A program made the position numbers and the translations under genes. The notes under the pieces are model-generated. The model worked only from the letters and a program-made list of their open reading frames with translations, did not search any database and was not told the origin of the DNA. Shown here one piece after another: positions 52,973 through 64,000 of a stretch of DNA of 64,000 nucleotides (position 1 is the stretch's first letter; each line of letters opens with the position of its first letter). Origin of the DNA: Micromonospora mirobrigensis (GTDB lineage: Bacteria; Actinomycetota; Actinomycetes; Mycobacteriales; Micromonosporaceae); assembly GCF_900091555.1 (NCBI RefSeq), contig NZ_FMCX01000008.1:214174-278173 (forward strand). Direction: 5' to 3'.

Positions 52973-53626
52973 TCACCAGCCCCGGGCTCGCCACTGCGGC
53001 AGGGCCGGGCGCTCCGCGCCGAGCGTGCTGTCCTTGCCGTGGCCCGGATAGAACCAGGTCTCGTCCGGCAGCCGGTCGAAGAGCTTGTGCTCGACGTCGT
53101 CGATCAGCGAGCCGAACCGCTGCGGGTCCTGCTCGGTGTTGCCGACCCCACCGGGGAAGAGCGAGTCGCCGGTGAACAGGTGCGGTACGCCGGACGGGTC
53201 CCGGTAGAGCAGCGCGATCGACCCGGGCGTGTGCCCCACCAGGTGGATCACCTCCAGTTCGCAGTCACCCACCCGCACGGTGTTGCCGTCGCGCAGCGGC
53301 TCCGCCGGGATCGGCAGTCCGTCGGCGTCGTCGGCGTGCACCAGCGCGCGGGCGCCGGTCTTGGCGACCACCTCCTCCAGCGCCACCCAGTGGTCCATGT
53401 GCCGGTGGGTGGTGACCACCGTGGCCAGCCCGCCGTCGGCGACCAGCTCCAGCAGCCGGGGCGCCTCGTTCGCCGCGTCGATCAGCAGCTGCTCGCCGGT
53501 GCCGTGGCAGCGCAGCAGGTAGGCGTTGTTGTCCATCGGGCCGACCGACACCTTGGTGACGGTGAGCCGGTCCAGTTCGCGTACCGCCGGCGCTCCGCCG
53601 GGGGTGACGTCTCCGTTGTAGGTCAT
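52973..53626 (-). CDS. MBL-fold metallo-hydrolase (glyoxalase II-like)
   Basis: 217 residues. Zinc motif THRHMDHW, then VGHTPGSIALL and the C-terminal FYPGHG histidine, with Asp in FTGDSLFPGGVG. The N-terminal NNAYLLRCHGTGEQLLIDAA is typical of glyoxalase-II-like proteins. It likely hydrolyses a thioester, perhaps of mycothiol, since a mycothiol-dependent gene follows by 7 bases upstream in the same operon. It corresponds in position to M. tuberculosis Rv1637c, just before uvrA. Confidence 0.87.
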   Translation of the reverse strand: MTYNGDVTPGGAPAVRELDRLTVTKVSVGPMDNNAYLLRCHGTGEQLLIDAANEAPRLLELVADGGLATVVTTHRHMDHWVALEEVVAKTGARALVHADDADGLPIPAEPLRDGNTVRVGDCELEVIHLVGHTPGSIALLYRDPSGVPHLFTGDSLFPGGVGNTEQDPQRFGSLIDDVEHKLFDRLPDETWFYPGHGKDSTLGAERPALPQWRARGW

Positions 53627-53633
53627 CGGTTAC

Positions 53634-54350
53634 CTAGATCCATTCCGGTGGGGTCGGTAGCGGGCCGTGCGGGGTCACGGTGAGCACCCGGCCGTCGGCG
53701 CGGCCGATCAGCCAGGCCGCCAGCTCCGGCGCCGGACCGGCGACCACGGGGGCGCCGGCCGGCTCACCGACGGTGAGTTCGTGCCGGCTGCCGTCGAAGC
53801 GCAGCACCAGCGCCGGCACGTCGGAGCGGCCGGCCAGGTCGGCGGCGACCTCGTGCAGCAGCCGGTGGCCGAACGCCGGCGGCCAGTCGGCCGGCCGGTA
53901 TCCCGCGGCCAGGTCGACGTGGTGCACCTCGACCTCCCGCAGCCGGGCCCAGACCAGCCGGGCGGCCACCATCGGGCCACGGTGGGTCCGCACCGTCGCC
54001 GCCCAGGCCGGCACCGGCATGGCGGCGACCGCGTCGACGAACCGGGCGGCCGAGCGGCGCAGGTCGGCCAGGTGCTCGGCCGGCGGGCGCGCCGCGCCGG
54101 CCTCGATGTCGGCGGTACGGGCGGCGGGGTCGGCGTACATCGGGACGTCCTCGCCGGTGCGTGCCGCGGTGAGCAGGTTGCGCAGGCCGTCGGCGTTGCG
54201 GGCCAGGTGGGCCAGCACGTGCCCCCGGGTCCAGCCGGGCAGCAGCGAGGGCGCGGCGACCGCCGTGGCGTCGAGGGTCTCGGCGGTGGCCAGCAGCCGC
54301 GCGGTGGCGTCGTCCACCTCGCCGGTCAGCAGCAGCGGGTCGGTGGTCAC
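53634..54350 (-). CDS. Mycothiol-dependent maleylpyruvate isomerase-family protein
   Basis: 238 residues. DinB-like helical domain (about 1-155) with metal ligands His in WTRGHVLAHLARNADGL and the Glu/His pair in LREVEVHHVDLAAGY, plus a C-terminal SCP-like domain (about 170-238). Family members isomerise maleylpyruvate using mycothiol; many have other thiol-linked roles. It is upstream in a two-gene unit with the MBL hydrolase, separated by 7 bp. Start at ATG 54350. Confidence 0.85.
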   Translation of the reverse strand: MTTDPLLLTGEVDDATARLLATAETLDATAVAAPSLLPGWTRGHVLAHLARNADGLRNLLTAARTGEDVPMYADPAARTADIEAGAARPPAEHLADLRRSAARFVDAVAAMPVPAWAATVRTHRGPMVAARLVWARLREVEVHHVDLAAGYRPADWPPAFGHRLLHEVAADLAGRSDVPALVLRFDGSRHELTVGEPAGAPVVAGPAPELAAWLIGRADGRVLTVTPHGPLPTPPEWI

Positions 54351-54465
54351 GGGTCGACCCTAGCGGTCGCCTCTCACCGCGTCGCCGTGGAAATCGCTTT
54401 CGGCGCGTCGGCGGTGGTCCTACCGTCGTCGCAGAACGCGGCACCGGGGGTCGGGAGGCGAGGTG

Positions 54466-54522
54466 ATGGTGACCATGCCCGTCGTACGCGTGTTCCGCCA
54501 CGACCCGCTCCGACTTTCCTGA
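54466..54522 (+). CDS. 18-residue upstream ORF (possible leader peptide) of rsgA
   Basis: ATG with a strong ribosome site gggaggcgagg just before it encodes MVTMPVVRVFRHDPLRLS and ends at TGA 54520-54522, 9 bases before the rsgA ATG. The stop codon tgagga also serves as the rsgA ribosome site, so the two are probably translationally coupled. Not a recognised leader family; function unknown. Confidence 0.45.
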   Translation: MVTMPVVRVFRHDPLRLS

Positions 54523-54531
54523 GGATGTGCC

Positions 54532-55611
54532 ATGACCATCGACCTCACCGCCCTCGGCTGGGACGCCGACCGGGCGGCCTACGTACCCCGCCGGTCCGGG
54601 CGGCGTCCCGGCCGGGTGGCCCGGGTGGACCGCGGCGTCTGCACGGTGCTCACCGCCGACGGGCCGGTCCGCGCCACGCTGGGCGGCGCGGTCCTCGGCG
54701 ACGCCGCCCGGGACCCGGCCACCCTGCCCTGTGCCGGTGACTGGGTGCTGCTGGCGAGCTGGCCGGACGGCCCGGTCACCGTCGAGGCGGTGCTGCCCCG
54801 GCGGACCGCGCTGGTCCGGCGGACTGCGGGCAAGGACGCCAGTGGCCAGGTGCTGGCCGCGAACCTGGACGCGGCGGCGGTCGTCGAGCCGGTGCACCCC
54901 GAGCCGGACGTCGGCCGGATCGAACGGCTGCTCTCCCTGGTCCACGAGTCGGGGGCGCGCCCGTTGGTGCTGCTGACCAAGGCCGACCTGGCCGCCGACG
55001 CGGACGCGCTGGCCCGGCAGCTCGCCGCGGTGGCCCCGGGGGTGCCGGTGCTGCCGGTCAGCGCCGAGCGGGGGGTGGGCCTGGCGCCGCTGCGTCCGCT
55101 GGTCGCGCCGGGGCGCACCCTCGGGCTGCTCGGGCCCTCCGGCGCGGGCAAGTCCAGCCTGGTCAACGCGCTGGCGGGGGCGACGGTGATGCCGACCCAG
55201 GCGATCCGCCGGGTGGACGGCAAGGGCCGGCACACCACCACCTGGCGGGCGCTGGTGCCGATCCCCGGCGGCGGCGCCGTGCTGGACACCCCGGGGGTAC
55301 GCGCGGTCGGCCTGCTGGACGGCGCGGCCGGCCTGGACCGGGCGTTCACTGACATCGTCGCGCTCGCCACCGGCTGCCGGTACGCCGACTGCGCGCACGA
55401 CGCCGAGCCGGCCTGCGCGGTCCGGGCGGCCCTGGAGTGCGGCGAGCTGCCACCCCGGCGGTACGAGAGCTGGCGCCGCCTTCAGCGGGAGGTGGCCCAC
55501 GAGAGCCGGCGCCGGGAGGCCCGGGTGGCCGCCGAGCGGCGGGGTGGTTGGCGGTCGGCCCGGCGACGGACCGCGCGTCCGGCGTCTCCGCCGTCGGCGG
55601 GCGGATACTGA
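54532..55611 (+). CDS. rsgA: Ribosome small subunit-dependent GTPase A
   Basis: 359 residues. The circularly permuted GTPase order is visible: an N-terminal OB fold (about 20-95), then G4 LLTKADL, then G1 LLGPSGAGKSSLVNALAG (about 198), G3 VLDTPGVRAVG. A zinc knuckle CRYADCAHDAEPACAVRAA follows. It checks the 30S decoding centre late in ribosome assembly. The C-terminus (about 325-359) is an Arg-rich tail. Translation is probably coupled to the small upstream ORF. Confidence 0.93.
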   Translation: MTIDLTALGWDADRAAYVPRRSGRRPGRVARVDRGVCTVLTADGPVRATLGGAVLGDAARDPATLPCAGDWVLLASWPDGPVTVEAVLPRRTALVRRTAGKDASGQVLAANLDAAAVVEPVHPEPDVGRIERLLSLVHESGARPLVLLTKADLAADADALARQLAAVAPGVPVLPVSAERGVGLAPLRPLVAPGRTLGLLGPSGAGKSSLVNALAGATVMPTQAIRRVDGKGRHTTTWRALVPIPGGGAVLDTPGVRAVGLLDGAAGLDRAFTDIVALATGCRYADCAHDAEPACAVRAALECGELPPRRYESWRRLQREVAHESRRREARVAAERRGGWRSARRRTARPASPPSAGGY

Positions 55612-55680
55612 CCGGCCGCCCGGGGGAGGTCCGGGGCGGCCCGACCGGGGTGAGCTGGGGGAATGTGCGGGCGCGGAAAG

Positions 55681-55703
55681 TTGTCGTACCTCGGGGCTAG
55701 AGT
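55681..55703 (+). promoter_or_regulatory. DNA-damage (PafBC-type) promoter of uvrA
   Basis: TTGTCGTAC (55681-55689), 8 bases, TAGAGT (55698-55703). Of the four copies it has the best TTGTC. About 90 bases lie between it and the uvrA start, so this mRNA has a leader. The rest of 55612-55798 is GC-rich without a gene. Confidence 0.65.
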
Positions 55704-55798
55704 TGCCCAGGCGTCTTCTCCGCGCCCGCAAAACCGCTCAGACCCCGCTCCGAGCGGACAGAACCGCCTCACTTTCTTCTTCCGGGAGCACACGCACC

Positions 55799-58744
<2,946 letters not shown>

Positions 58745-58820
58745 CCCGGCGGCCGTCGGCCCGGCACGACCGGGTCGCACCGGCCGGCCGTCGGCGGCAC
58801 CGGCGGGACACGAACGTGCA

Positions 58821-58848
58821 CGGGCGGGCCCGCGATCGGGTCCGCCCG
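58821..58848 (+). terminator. Hairpin terminator after uvrA
   Basis: 12-bp arms (58821-58832, 58837-58848, one wobble), loop cgat, about 77 bases past the stop; no T-run. Confidence 0.65.
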
Positions 58849-58964
58849 TCGCCGTTGCCAGGCCGTGCGGCGGCACGTTGAACCAGGCGACCCGGTGGTG
58901 CGTGTTCGAAGGGCAGGGCCGCCGGGATCGCCGACCGGGGTCCACCAACCGAGAGGGGCCGCAG

Positions 58965-59450
58965 ATGAGTGACGAGCAGGCTTGCACCGGGCCGGGTACG
59001 CCGCCCCGCCGTACGCTGCTGGCCGGCGCCGGAGCGGTCGGGGCCGGAGTGCTCCTCTCCGCCTGCGGCAGCGACGAGGGCTCCGGTTCAGGCGCCACGC
59101 CGACCAGCGGCGGGCCGGGCGCGACGGGCGCCGGGGACGCCGAGGGCGGCGACCGGGACAGCGCCGGCCCGCTGGCCCGGACCACCGACGTCCCGGTCGG
59201 TGGGGGCGTGATCCTCGCCGACAAGGGCGTCGTCATCACCCAGCCGCAGGCCGGCCAGTTCAAGGGCTTCGACCCGATCTGCACCCACCAGGGCTGCCCG
59301 GTGTCGAAGATCGACGCCGGCTCGATCATCTGCACCTGCCACGGCAGCCGCTTCTCGACCAGCGACGGTTCGGTCCAGCAGGGTCCGGCCACCAAGCCGC
59401 TGCCGGCGAAGCAGCTCAAGGTCACCGGCGAGCAGATCACCCTGGCCTGA
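58965..59450 (+). CDS. Rieske [2Fe-2S] lipoprotein
   Basis: 161 residues. A Tat-like start PRRTLLAGAGAVGAGVLLSAC with a lipobox (LSAC) is followed by a Gly/Ser/Thr linker (about 35-65). The Rieske domain has CTHQGC (about 105-110) and CTCHGS (about 122-127) with both His ligands. It carries electrons at the outer face of the membrane; the partner is unknown. ATG 58965 has gagaggggcc upstream. Its stop is 6 bases from the stop of the convergent MFS gene. Confidence 0.92.
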   Translation: MSDEQACTGPGTPPRRTLLAGAGAVGAGVLLSACGSDEGSGSGATPTSGGPGATGAGDAEGGDRDSAGPLARTTDVPVGGGVILADKGVVITQPQAGQFKGFDPICTHQGCPVSKIDAGSIICTCHGSRFSTSDGSVQQGPATKPLPAKQLKVTGEQITLA

Positions 59451-59456
59451 ACCGGG

Positions 59457-60746
59457 TCAGACCGCCGCGCGGGTCGCCTCGTCGGCGGCCTCCCCGCCGG
59501 CCGGGCCGCCGGTCCCGGGCGGGTCGCGCAGGGCGTGTGGGGGCAGCACCCGCTCCAGCAGCAGCACGGCCCCGACGGTGCCGGCGTTGACCAGCGCCAG
59601 GACCAGCCACGGCGCGGCGCCGTCGACCTCGTGCAGGGTGGCGAAGAAGGCGGGGGCGAGCATCGAGGCGACCGTCCAGGAGTACTGGAACACCGCCAGG
59701 TAACGCCCCCGCGAACCGGCCGGCGCGACCGCCGCGGCGAGCGCCACCGAGGCCGGCGCGTGGGCCAGCTCCGCCACGGTGCAGAGCAGGGTCGCCGCCA
59801 CCAGCAGCGTCGCCACCAGGGCCGGCGGGCCGGGTCCCAGGGTGGCCATCGCCACCCCCCAGACCGTCCAGAGGGTCGCCGCCAGGGCGATGGTGCGGCT
59901 GCGCCGGTAGCGGGGCAGCCGGGTGCCGACCGGCCCGGCGAGCGCGGCGATCAGAAAGGCGTTGCCGGCCAGCACCGCGGCGGTGAGCCAGGCCGGGGCG
60001 CGCAGGTCGGCCAGCACCACCGTGGGCAGCGCCAGACCGAGCATCATGCTGGTCAACGCGTGCGCCGTGTTGACCGTGACCAGGCCGAGGAAGGGCCGGT
60101 CGCGCAGCAGGGCCGGGTAGCCGTCGCGCCCGGTGGCGGTCGGGGTGGCGGCCGTGCGGGGTGCGCGTACCGCCGCCGCGATGGCGCCGGCCGCGAGGGT
60201 GAAGCAACCGGCCGCCACCCAGGCGGTCGCCCGGTAGGCGGCCGGTTGGCCGTTCGCCACGAGCAGGCCGGTGGCCAGCCCGCCGATCGCCAGCCCGGCC
60301 GACCGGGCTCCGTTGCTCACCGAGTACCAGGTGTCCGACGTCCACCCGCCGCCGCGGCCGTCGACGTAGTCGGCGACCAGCGTGAAGACCGTGGACCAGA
60401 AGAACCGCACCCCGAGGGCCACCAGCGCCGCCGCGGCGAAGACCCCGGCCGGGCCGGCGACCCGGGAGTACGCGAGGTAGCCGGCCGCCTGCACCAGCTG
60501 GGCGGCCACCACCACCGGCAGCGCGCCGAACCGGTCGGCCAGCGCCCCGGCCCACAACGGCACCGCGAGGGTGAGGGCGGTGGCCGCGCTGAGCAGCAGG
60601 CCGAGCTGCCCGAGTGGGACGTCGGTCAGCGCCAGGAAGTAGACCAGCGACAGGGGCATGAACAGGCCGTTGCCGATCGCGTCGACGGTCAGCGCCGCGA
60701 CCAGGACGGCTCCGCCCCGGCTGCGGCGGACCGGCTCGGCCTGCAT
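59457..60746 (-). CDS. MFS transporter
   Basis: 429 residues with 12 membrane segments. Family signs are a first segment VAALTVDAIGNGLFMPLSL, LWAGALADRFGALPVV (motif A) between TM2 and TM3, and the central loop near 190-215 (RAPRTAATPTATGRD). Similar in layout to the MFS gene Rv1634 near uvrB in mycobacteria, but orthology is not shown. Substrate unknown. Divergent from uvrC with 188 bp between. Confidence 0.85.
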   Translation of the reverse strand: MQAEPVRRSRGGAVLVAALTVDAIGNGLFMPLSLVYFLALTDVPLGQLGLLLSAATALTLAVPLWAGALADRFGALPVVVAAQLVQAAGYLAYSRVAGPAGVFAAAALVALGVRFFWSTVFTLVADYVDGRGGGWTSDTWYSVSNGARSAGLAIGGLATGLLVANGQPAAYRATAWVAAGCFTLAAGAIAAAVRAPRTAATPTATGRDGYPALLRDRPFLGLVTVNTAHALTSMMLGLALPTVVLADLRAPAWLTAAVLAGNAFLIAALAGPVGTRLPRYRRSRTIALAATLWTVWGVAMATLGPGPPALVATLLVAATLLCTVAELAHAPASVALAAAVAPAGSRGRYLAVFQYSWTVASMLAPAFFATLHEVDGAAPWLVLALVNAGTVGAVLLLERVLPPHALRDPPGTGGPAGGEAADEATRAAV

Positions 60747-60905
60747 CCGCGCTCCTCGTTCGACCCGGTCCCCACCAGCGCGGGGCAGCCGGCGGGTGGG
60801 CCCGGACGGGCCCGGGCGGGAAGGCTACTGGCTGGCCACCGGGTCGGCATACCGGATTTCCCGGCCGGCCCGCGTCGTTTCCGGGCCGGCCCGCGTCGCG
60901 CGGGA

Positions 60906-60928
60906 CTGTCGGGCCCTCGGACTACGCT
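60906..60928 (+). promoter_or_regulatory. DNA-damage (PafBC-type) promoter of uvrC
   Basis: CTGTCGGGC (60906-60914), 8 bases, TACGCT (60923-60928), 6 bases before the GTG, predicting a leaderless mRNA. Confidence 0.6.
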
Positions 60929-60934
60929 TGTCGG

Positions 60935-62881
60935 GTGGCTGACCCCTCGACCTATCGACCCGCGCCCGGCACGATCCCCGAGTCCCCGGGGGTCTACCGG
61001 TTCCGCGACGGCACCGGTCGGGTGATCTACGTCGGCAAGGCCCGTAACCTGCGCAGCCGGCTCAACTCCTACTTCGCCGACCCGGTCAACCTGCACCAGC
61101 GGACCCGGCAGATGGTCTTCACCGCCGAGTCGGTGGACTGGATCACCGTCGCCACCGAGGTGGAGGCGCTCCAGCAGGAATACACCTGGATCAAGCAGTA
61201 CGACCCCCGGTTCAACGTCCGCTACCGCGACGACAAGTCGTACCCGTACCTCGCGGTGACCCTCGACGAGGAATACCCGCGCCTTCAGGTGATGCGGGGC
61301 GCCAAGCGCAAGGGGGTGCGGTATTTCGGGCCGTACTCGCACGCCTGGGCGATCCGCGAGACCCTCGACCTGCTGCTGCGGGTCTTCCCGGCGCGGACCT
61401 GCTCCTCCGGGGTGTTCAAGCGGGCCGGCCAGGTCGGCCGCCCCTGCCTGCTGGGCTACATCGGCAAGTGCTCGGCGCCCTGCGTGGGCACCGTCTCCGC
61501 CGACCGGCACCGGGAGATCGTCGACGGCTTCTGCGACTTCATGGCCGGCCGCACCGACACGATGGTCCGCAGGCTCGAACGCGAGATGCTCCAGGCCAGC
61601 GAGGAGTTGGAGTTCGAGCGCGCAGCCCGGCTCCGCGACGACGTCGCGGCCCTGCGCCGGGCGATGGAGAAGCAGACCGTGGTGCTCGGCGACGGCACCG
61701 ACGCCGACGTGGTGGCCTTCGCCGACGACCCGCTCGAGTCCGCCGTGCAGGTCTTCCACGTCCGCGACGGCCGGGTCCGCGGCCAGCGCGGCTGGGTGGT
61801 GGAGAAGACCGAGGAGCTCAGCACCGGGGACCTGGTGCACCACTTCTGCACCCAGGTGTACGGCGGTGAGCAGGGCGAGGCGGACGTGCCCCGCGAGCTG
61901 CTCGTCCCCGAGTTGCCCGCCGACGCCGACGCGCTCGCCGACTGGCTCTCCGGTCGCCGGGGGAGCCGGGTCTCGCTGCGGGTGCCGCAGCGCGGCGACA
62001 AGAAGGCCCTGCTGGAGACCGTCGAGCGCAACGCGAAGGACGCCCTGAACCGGCACAAGCTCAAGCGCGCCGGTGACCTGACCACTCGCAGCAAGGCGTT
62101 GGACGAGATCAGCGAAGCGCTCGCCATGCGCACGTCGCCACTGCGCATCGAGTGCTTCGACGTGTCCCAGATCCAGGGCACCGACGTGGTGGCCAGCATG
62201 GTGGTCTTCGAGGACGGCCTGCCCCGCAAGAGCGAGTACCGCCGCTTCATCGTCCGGGGCGCCACCGACGACCTCTCCGCCATGTCGGAGGTGCTGCGCC
62301 GCCGTTTCGCCCGCTACCTGGACGCCCGCGCCGAGACCGGCGAGCTGGGGGAGGAGACCGCCGCCGACCCGGACCGCCCCGGTATCGACCCCACCACCGG
62401 GCGGCCCCGCAGGTTCGCGTACCCGCCACAGCTGGTGGTGGTCGACGGCGGCGCCCCGCAGGTGGCGGCCGCCGCCCAGGCCCTCGCCGAGCTGGGCATC
62501 GACGACGTGGCGCTCTGCGGGCTGGCCAAGCGGCTGGAGGAGGTCTGGCTGCCCGACGACGACTTCCCGGTCATCCTGCCGCGTACGTCCGAGGGCCTCT
62601 ACCTGTTGCAGCGGGTCCGGGACGAGGCGCACCGGTTCGCCATCACCTTCCACCGGCAGCGGCGCTCCAAGCGGATGACCGAATCGGCCCTGGACAACAT
62701 CCCCGGCCTCGGCGAGGTACGCCGCAAGGCGCTGCTGCGGCACTTCGGCTCGCTGAAGCGGCTCTCGGCGGCGACCGTCGAGGAGATCACCGAGGTGCCG
62801 GGCGTGGGGAAGCGGACGGCGGAGGCGATCCTCGCCGCGCTGGACGAGGAGACCACCGTGACCCCGTCCACCCCCGCCTGA
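60935..62881 (+). CDS. uvrC: Excinuclease ABC subunit C
   Basis: 648 residues. GIY-YIG nuclease (about 15-95: GVYRFRDGTGRVIYVGKARN), UVR domain (about 205-240) that docks on UvrB, RNase H-like nuclease (about 390-545: IECFDVSQIQGTDVVASMVV, VVVDGGAPQV, and a catalytic His in DEAHRFAITFH) and a C-terminal helix-hairpin-helix pair (about 590-640: IPGLGEVRRKALLRHFGS, VPGVGKRTAEAILAAL). It makes both incisions around the lesion. GTG 60935 begins the conserved MADPSTYRPAPG. Confidence 0.97.
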   Translation: MADPSTYRPAPGTIPESPGVYRFRDGTGRVIYVGKARNLRSRLNSYFADPVNLHQRTRQMVFTAESVDWITVATEVEALQQEYTWIKQYDPRFNVRYRDDKSYPYLAVTLDEEYPRLQVMRGAKRKGVRYFGPYSHAWAIRETLDLLLRVFPARTCSSGVFKRAGQVGRPCLLGYIGKCSAPCVGTVSADRHREIVDGFCDFMAGRTDTMVRRLEREMLQASEELEFERAARLRDDVAALRRAMEKQTVVLGDGTDADVVAFADDPLESAVQVFHVRDGRVRGQRGWVVEKTEELSTGDLVHHFCTQVYGGEQGEADVPRELLVPELPADADALADWLSGRRGSRVSLRVPQRGDKKALLETVERNAKDALNRHKLKRAGDLTTRSKALDEISEALAMRTSPLRIECFDVSQIQGTDVVASMVVFEDGLPRKSEYRRFIVRGATDDLSAMSEVLRRRFARYLDARAETGELGEETAADPDRPGIDPTTGRPRRFAYPPQLVVVDGGAPQVAAAAQALAELGIDDVALCGLAKRLEEVWLPDDDFPVILPRTSEGLYLLQRVRDEAHRFAITFHRQRRSKRMTESALDNIPGLGEVRRKALLRHFGSLKRLSAATVEEITEVPGVGKRTAEAILAALDEETTVTPSTPA

Positions 62882-63517
62882 CCCACCTCCTCCCGGCGCG
62901 GGCCGGTCGTTACCCGCCGTGCGGCCCTGGGGCCGGTGTGCGGCGTGTCGGTGTCCCGGTGTCCCGGGGGACGGCGGTTGGCGCGGAGGCCGCCGCCCCC
63001 TCGGTGGAACGTCATGGGCTGTCTCCGGGCCCGTTTGACATCCATGGCGTTCCACCCACGCATGTCGCCGCCGGCACGCCTGGGCGAAATGTCCGGCCGC
63101 GGTGTTCCGGGCGTCTGGTTTGCGAGCGGTGTCCCGTGGTCGTCGGTACCCGCGGCGCGGAATCGGCTGCGGGGCCCGGGCGTTGTACCTGCCATACCGC
63201 GGGCACTCCCCGCCCGGCGGCCCCCGGCAGGGCCCGGTGGAATGCCGGCGAGAGCCGCACCGTTACATCCCCCGGACCGCGGAGCCCCACAGCGGCCCCC
63301 GGCGAAGGTCCGGCGGAATGCCGGCCCGAGCCACACGGTTACACCCCCCGGACCGCGAAGCACCCGGCAGTGCCGGCGGGAATCGTCCCCGGCCACCGGT
63401 CGTTACATCCCCGGGTCACCCGAGCAGCCACCCCCGTGAGCGCCGGACCGACCCCCCTCCACACCCCCCACGCGGCGGTCGCCGTGTGTCTTCCCCCGAT
63501 GCAGAGGAGTACGAGTC
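62882..63517. other. Non-coding gap before the C39 peptidase gene with phased GTTAC repeats
   Basis: No gene is seen. The second half holds the 76-bp tandem repeat listed separately. A purine-rich gcagaggag at 63501-63509 lies 8 bases before the peptidase ATG. Confidence 0.6.
63221..63416. repeat. 76-bp imperfect tandem repeat with GTTACA(T/C)CCCC boxes
   Basis: Copy 1 63221-63296 and copy 2 63297-63372; a shorter third copy follows. The box gttaca(c/t)cccc starts at 63262, 63338 and 63402. Each full unit also has ggaatgccgg and ccccggaccgcg. It lies directly upstream of a secreted peptidase gene, so the boxes may be regulator sites. Confidence 0.65.
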
Positions 63518-64000
63518 ATGCGTACCGATCTGATTCGCAAGAGCGCCCTGACCGTTGCCGGTATCGCCGCCACCGCCGGCGGGATCGCCGGCCCGGCGAT
63601 CGCCGCGCAGGCCAGCCCGGCGGAGAAGGCCGCCTCCAGTGTCACCACCAACCGTGGCCACGGCCATGGTGAGCGCGAGCTCAACGTCCGCTACGAGGCG
63701 CAGCCCAACTTCTACTACTGTGGCCCGGCCGCGACCCGTAACGCCCTGTCGGTGCAGGGCAAGGACATCGACGTGGACGCGATGGCCAGGGAGATGGGCA
63801 CCACCGAGGACGGCACCAACAGCATCAACGACATCACCCCGGTGCTGAACAAGGAGACCGGTAAGGACGTCTACCGGTCGGTGGAGATCAAGGATCGTAA
63901 GGCCGACGACAAGCAGACCGACAAGCTGCGCGCGGACGTCGTGGAGACCGTCGACGGCGGTCGGGCCGTGGTGGCGAACATCGCCGGCACCGCGGTCGAC
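63518..64000 (+). CDS. Secreted C39-like peptidase (partial, N-terminal)
   Basis: 161 residues before the window ends. A signal peptide (about 1-30, MRTDLIRKSALTVAGIAA, AIAAQA cleavage) and a short linker lead to a papain-like domain with catalytic Cys in NFYYCGPAATRNALSVQG, typical of peptidase family C39 domains. Without the rest of the protein, a C39-like fold of unknown specificity is the safe call. The ATG at 63518 has gaggag 9 bases upstream. Confidence 0.8.
   Translation, partial: MRTDLIRKSALTVAGIAATAGGIAGPAIAAQASPAEKAASSVTTNRGHGHGERELNVRYEAQPNFYYCGPAATRNALSVQGKDIDVDAMAREMGTTEDGTNSINDITPVLNKETGKDVYRSVEIKDRKADDKQTDKLRADVVETVDGGRAVVANIAGTAVD

Noticed and set aside
54404..54425. Damage-type promoter before rsgA (gcgtcggcg then taccgt)
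   Set aside because: The gap is 7 rather than 8 bases, the first block lacks TGTC, and it is about 110 bases from the gene, with a small ORF between.
63221..63416. CRISPR array or transposon ends
   Set aside because: Tandem repeats with no spacers, no inverted termini and no transposase.

Overview
The window is about 72% GC chromosomal DNA from a high-GC actinobacterium. GC-rich third codon positions, frequent GTG starts and mycothiol-type enzymes all fit. Codon style, the family mix (CBM2-bearing secreted polysaccharide enzymes, PL11 rhamnogalacturonan lyase, ANTAR regulator, DUF2945/DUF3140 pair) and the wording of individual proteins resemble Micromonosporaceae (Micromonospora-like); that placement is inference. 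The housekeeping genes follow the order known in Mycobacterium tuberculosis from pykA to uvrA: pyk end, tesB, pdtaR, polA, rpsA, coaE, uvrB and uvrA, with uvrC added. So this is mostly core genome with lineage-specific genes inserted between the anchors. No insertion sequence, transposase, CRISPR array, rRNA or biosynthetic gene cluster was seen.

Layout. 1-2.7 kb: end of pyruvate kinase, acyl-CoA thioesterase, Rrf2 regulator and TSUP exporter. 2.7-3.3 kb: non-coding, with a long AT-richer palindrome. 3.3-7 kb: group II PLP decarboxylase divergent from a secreted rhamnogalacturonan lyase with a truncated CBM2. 7.2-10 kb: luciferase-like oxidoreductase and Lrp regulator divergent from a Cys/Met-metabolism PLP enzyme. 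10.1-11 kb: HTH/LAGLIDADG protein directly behind tRNA-Leu(CAA). 11-18.2 kb: PdtaR-type antiterminator, a lipoprotein and a complete livKHMGF branched-chain amino acid ABC operon. 18.3-23.6 kb: polA, a decayed SDR/MerR scar, DUF3140, DUF2945, Uma2-like and methyltransferase genes. 23.9-29.3 kb: rpsA, coaE (fused to GrpB), uvrB. 29.3-34 kb: small regulators and enzymes, then a pnuC-nadR NAD-salvage operon. 34-38.2 kb: terC behind a yybP-ykoY-like Mn riboswitch candidate, a NlpC/P60 hydrolase with dipeptide epimerase (murein peptide recycling), and a Tyr phosphatase. 38.3-44.9 kb: CBM2-GH5 enzyme, beta-lactamase-like hydrolase, typA, lytic transglycosylase. 45-51.3 kb: MMPL transporter/MarR, phage-like M15-type protein, ArsR-MFS pair, cold-shock protein. 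51.5-64 kb: methyltransferase, DedA, MBL hydrolase with a mycothiol-dependent enzyme, rsgA behind a tiny upstream ORF, uvrA, Rieske lipoprotein, MFS, uvrC and the start of a secreted C39-type peptidase.

How it works together. The most coherent signal is a repair network. polA, uvrB, uvrA and uvrC each have the same promoter layout (NTGTCGNNC, exactly 8 bases, TANNNT), matching the RecA-independent DNA-damage promoter known from mycobacteria (PafBC-dependent). In three of the four the start codon follows the -10 box by 6-7 bases, so leaderless mRNAs are predicted. Other self-contained modules are Liv import, NAD salvage, murein peptide recovery, plant polysaccharide degradation, and regulator-exporter pairs (MarR-MMPL, ArsR-MFS) with visible operator palindromes.

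Limits: family names come from reading motifs and from memory of families, without database searches. Start codons were chosen by ribosome binding site, overlap and family N-termini.
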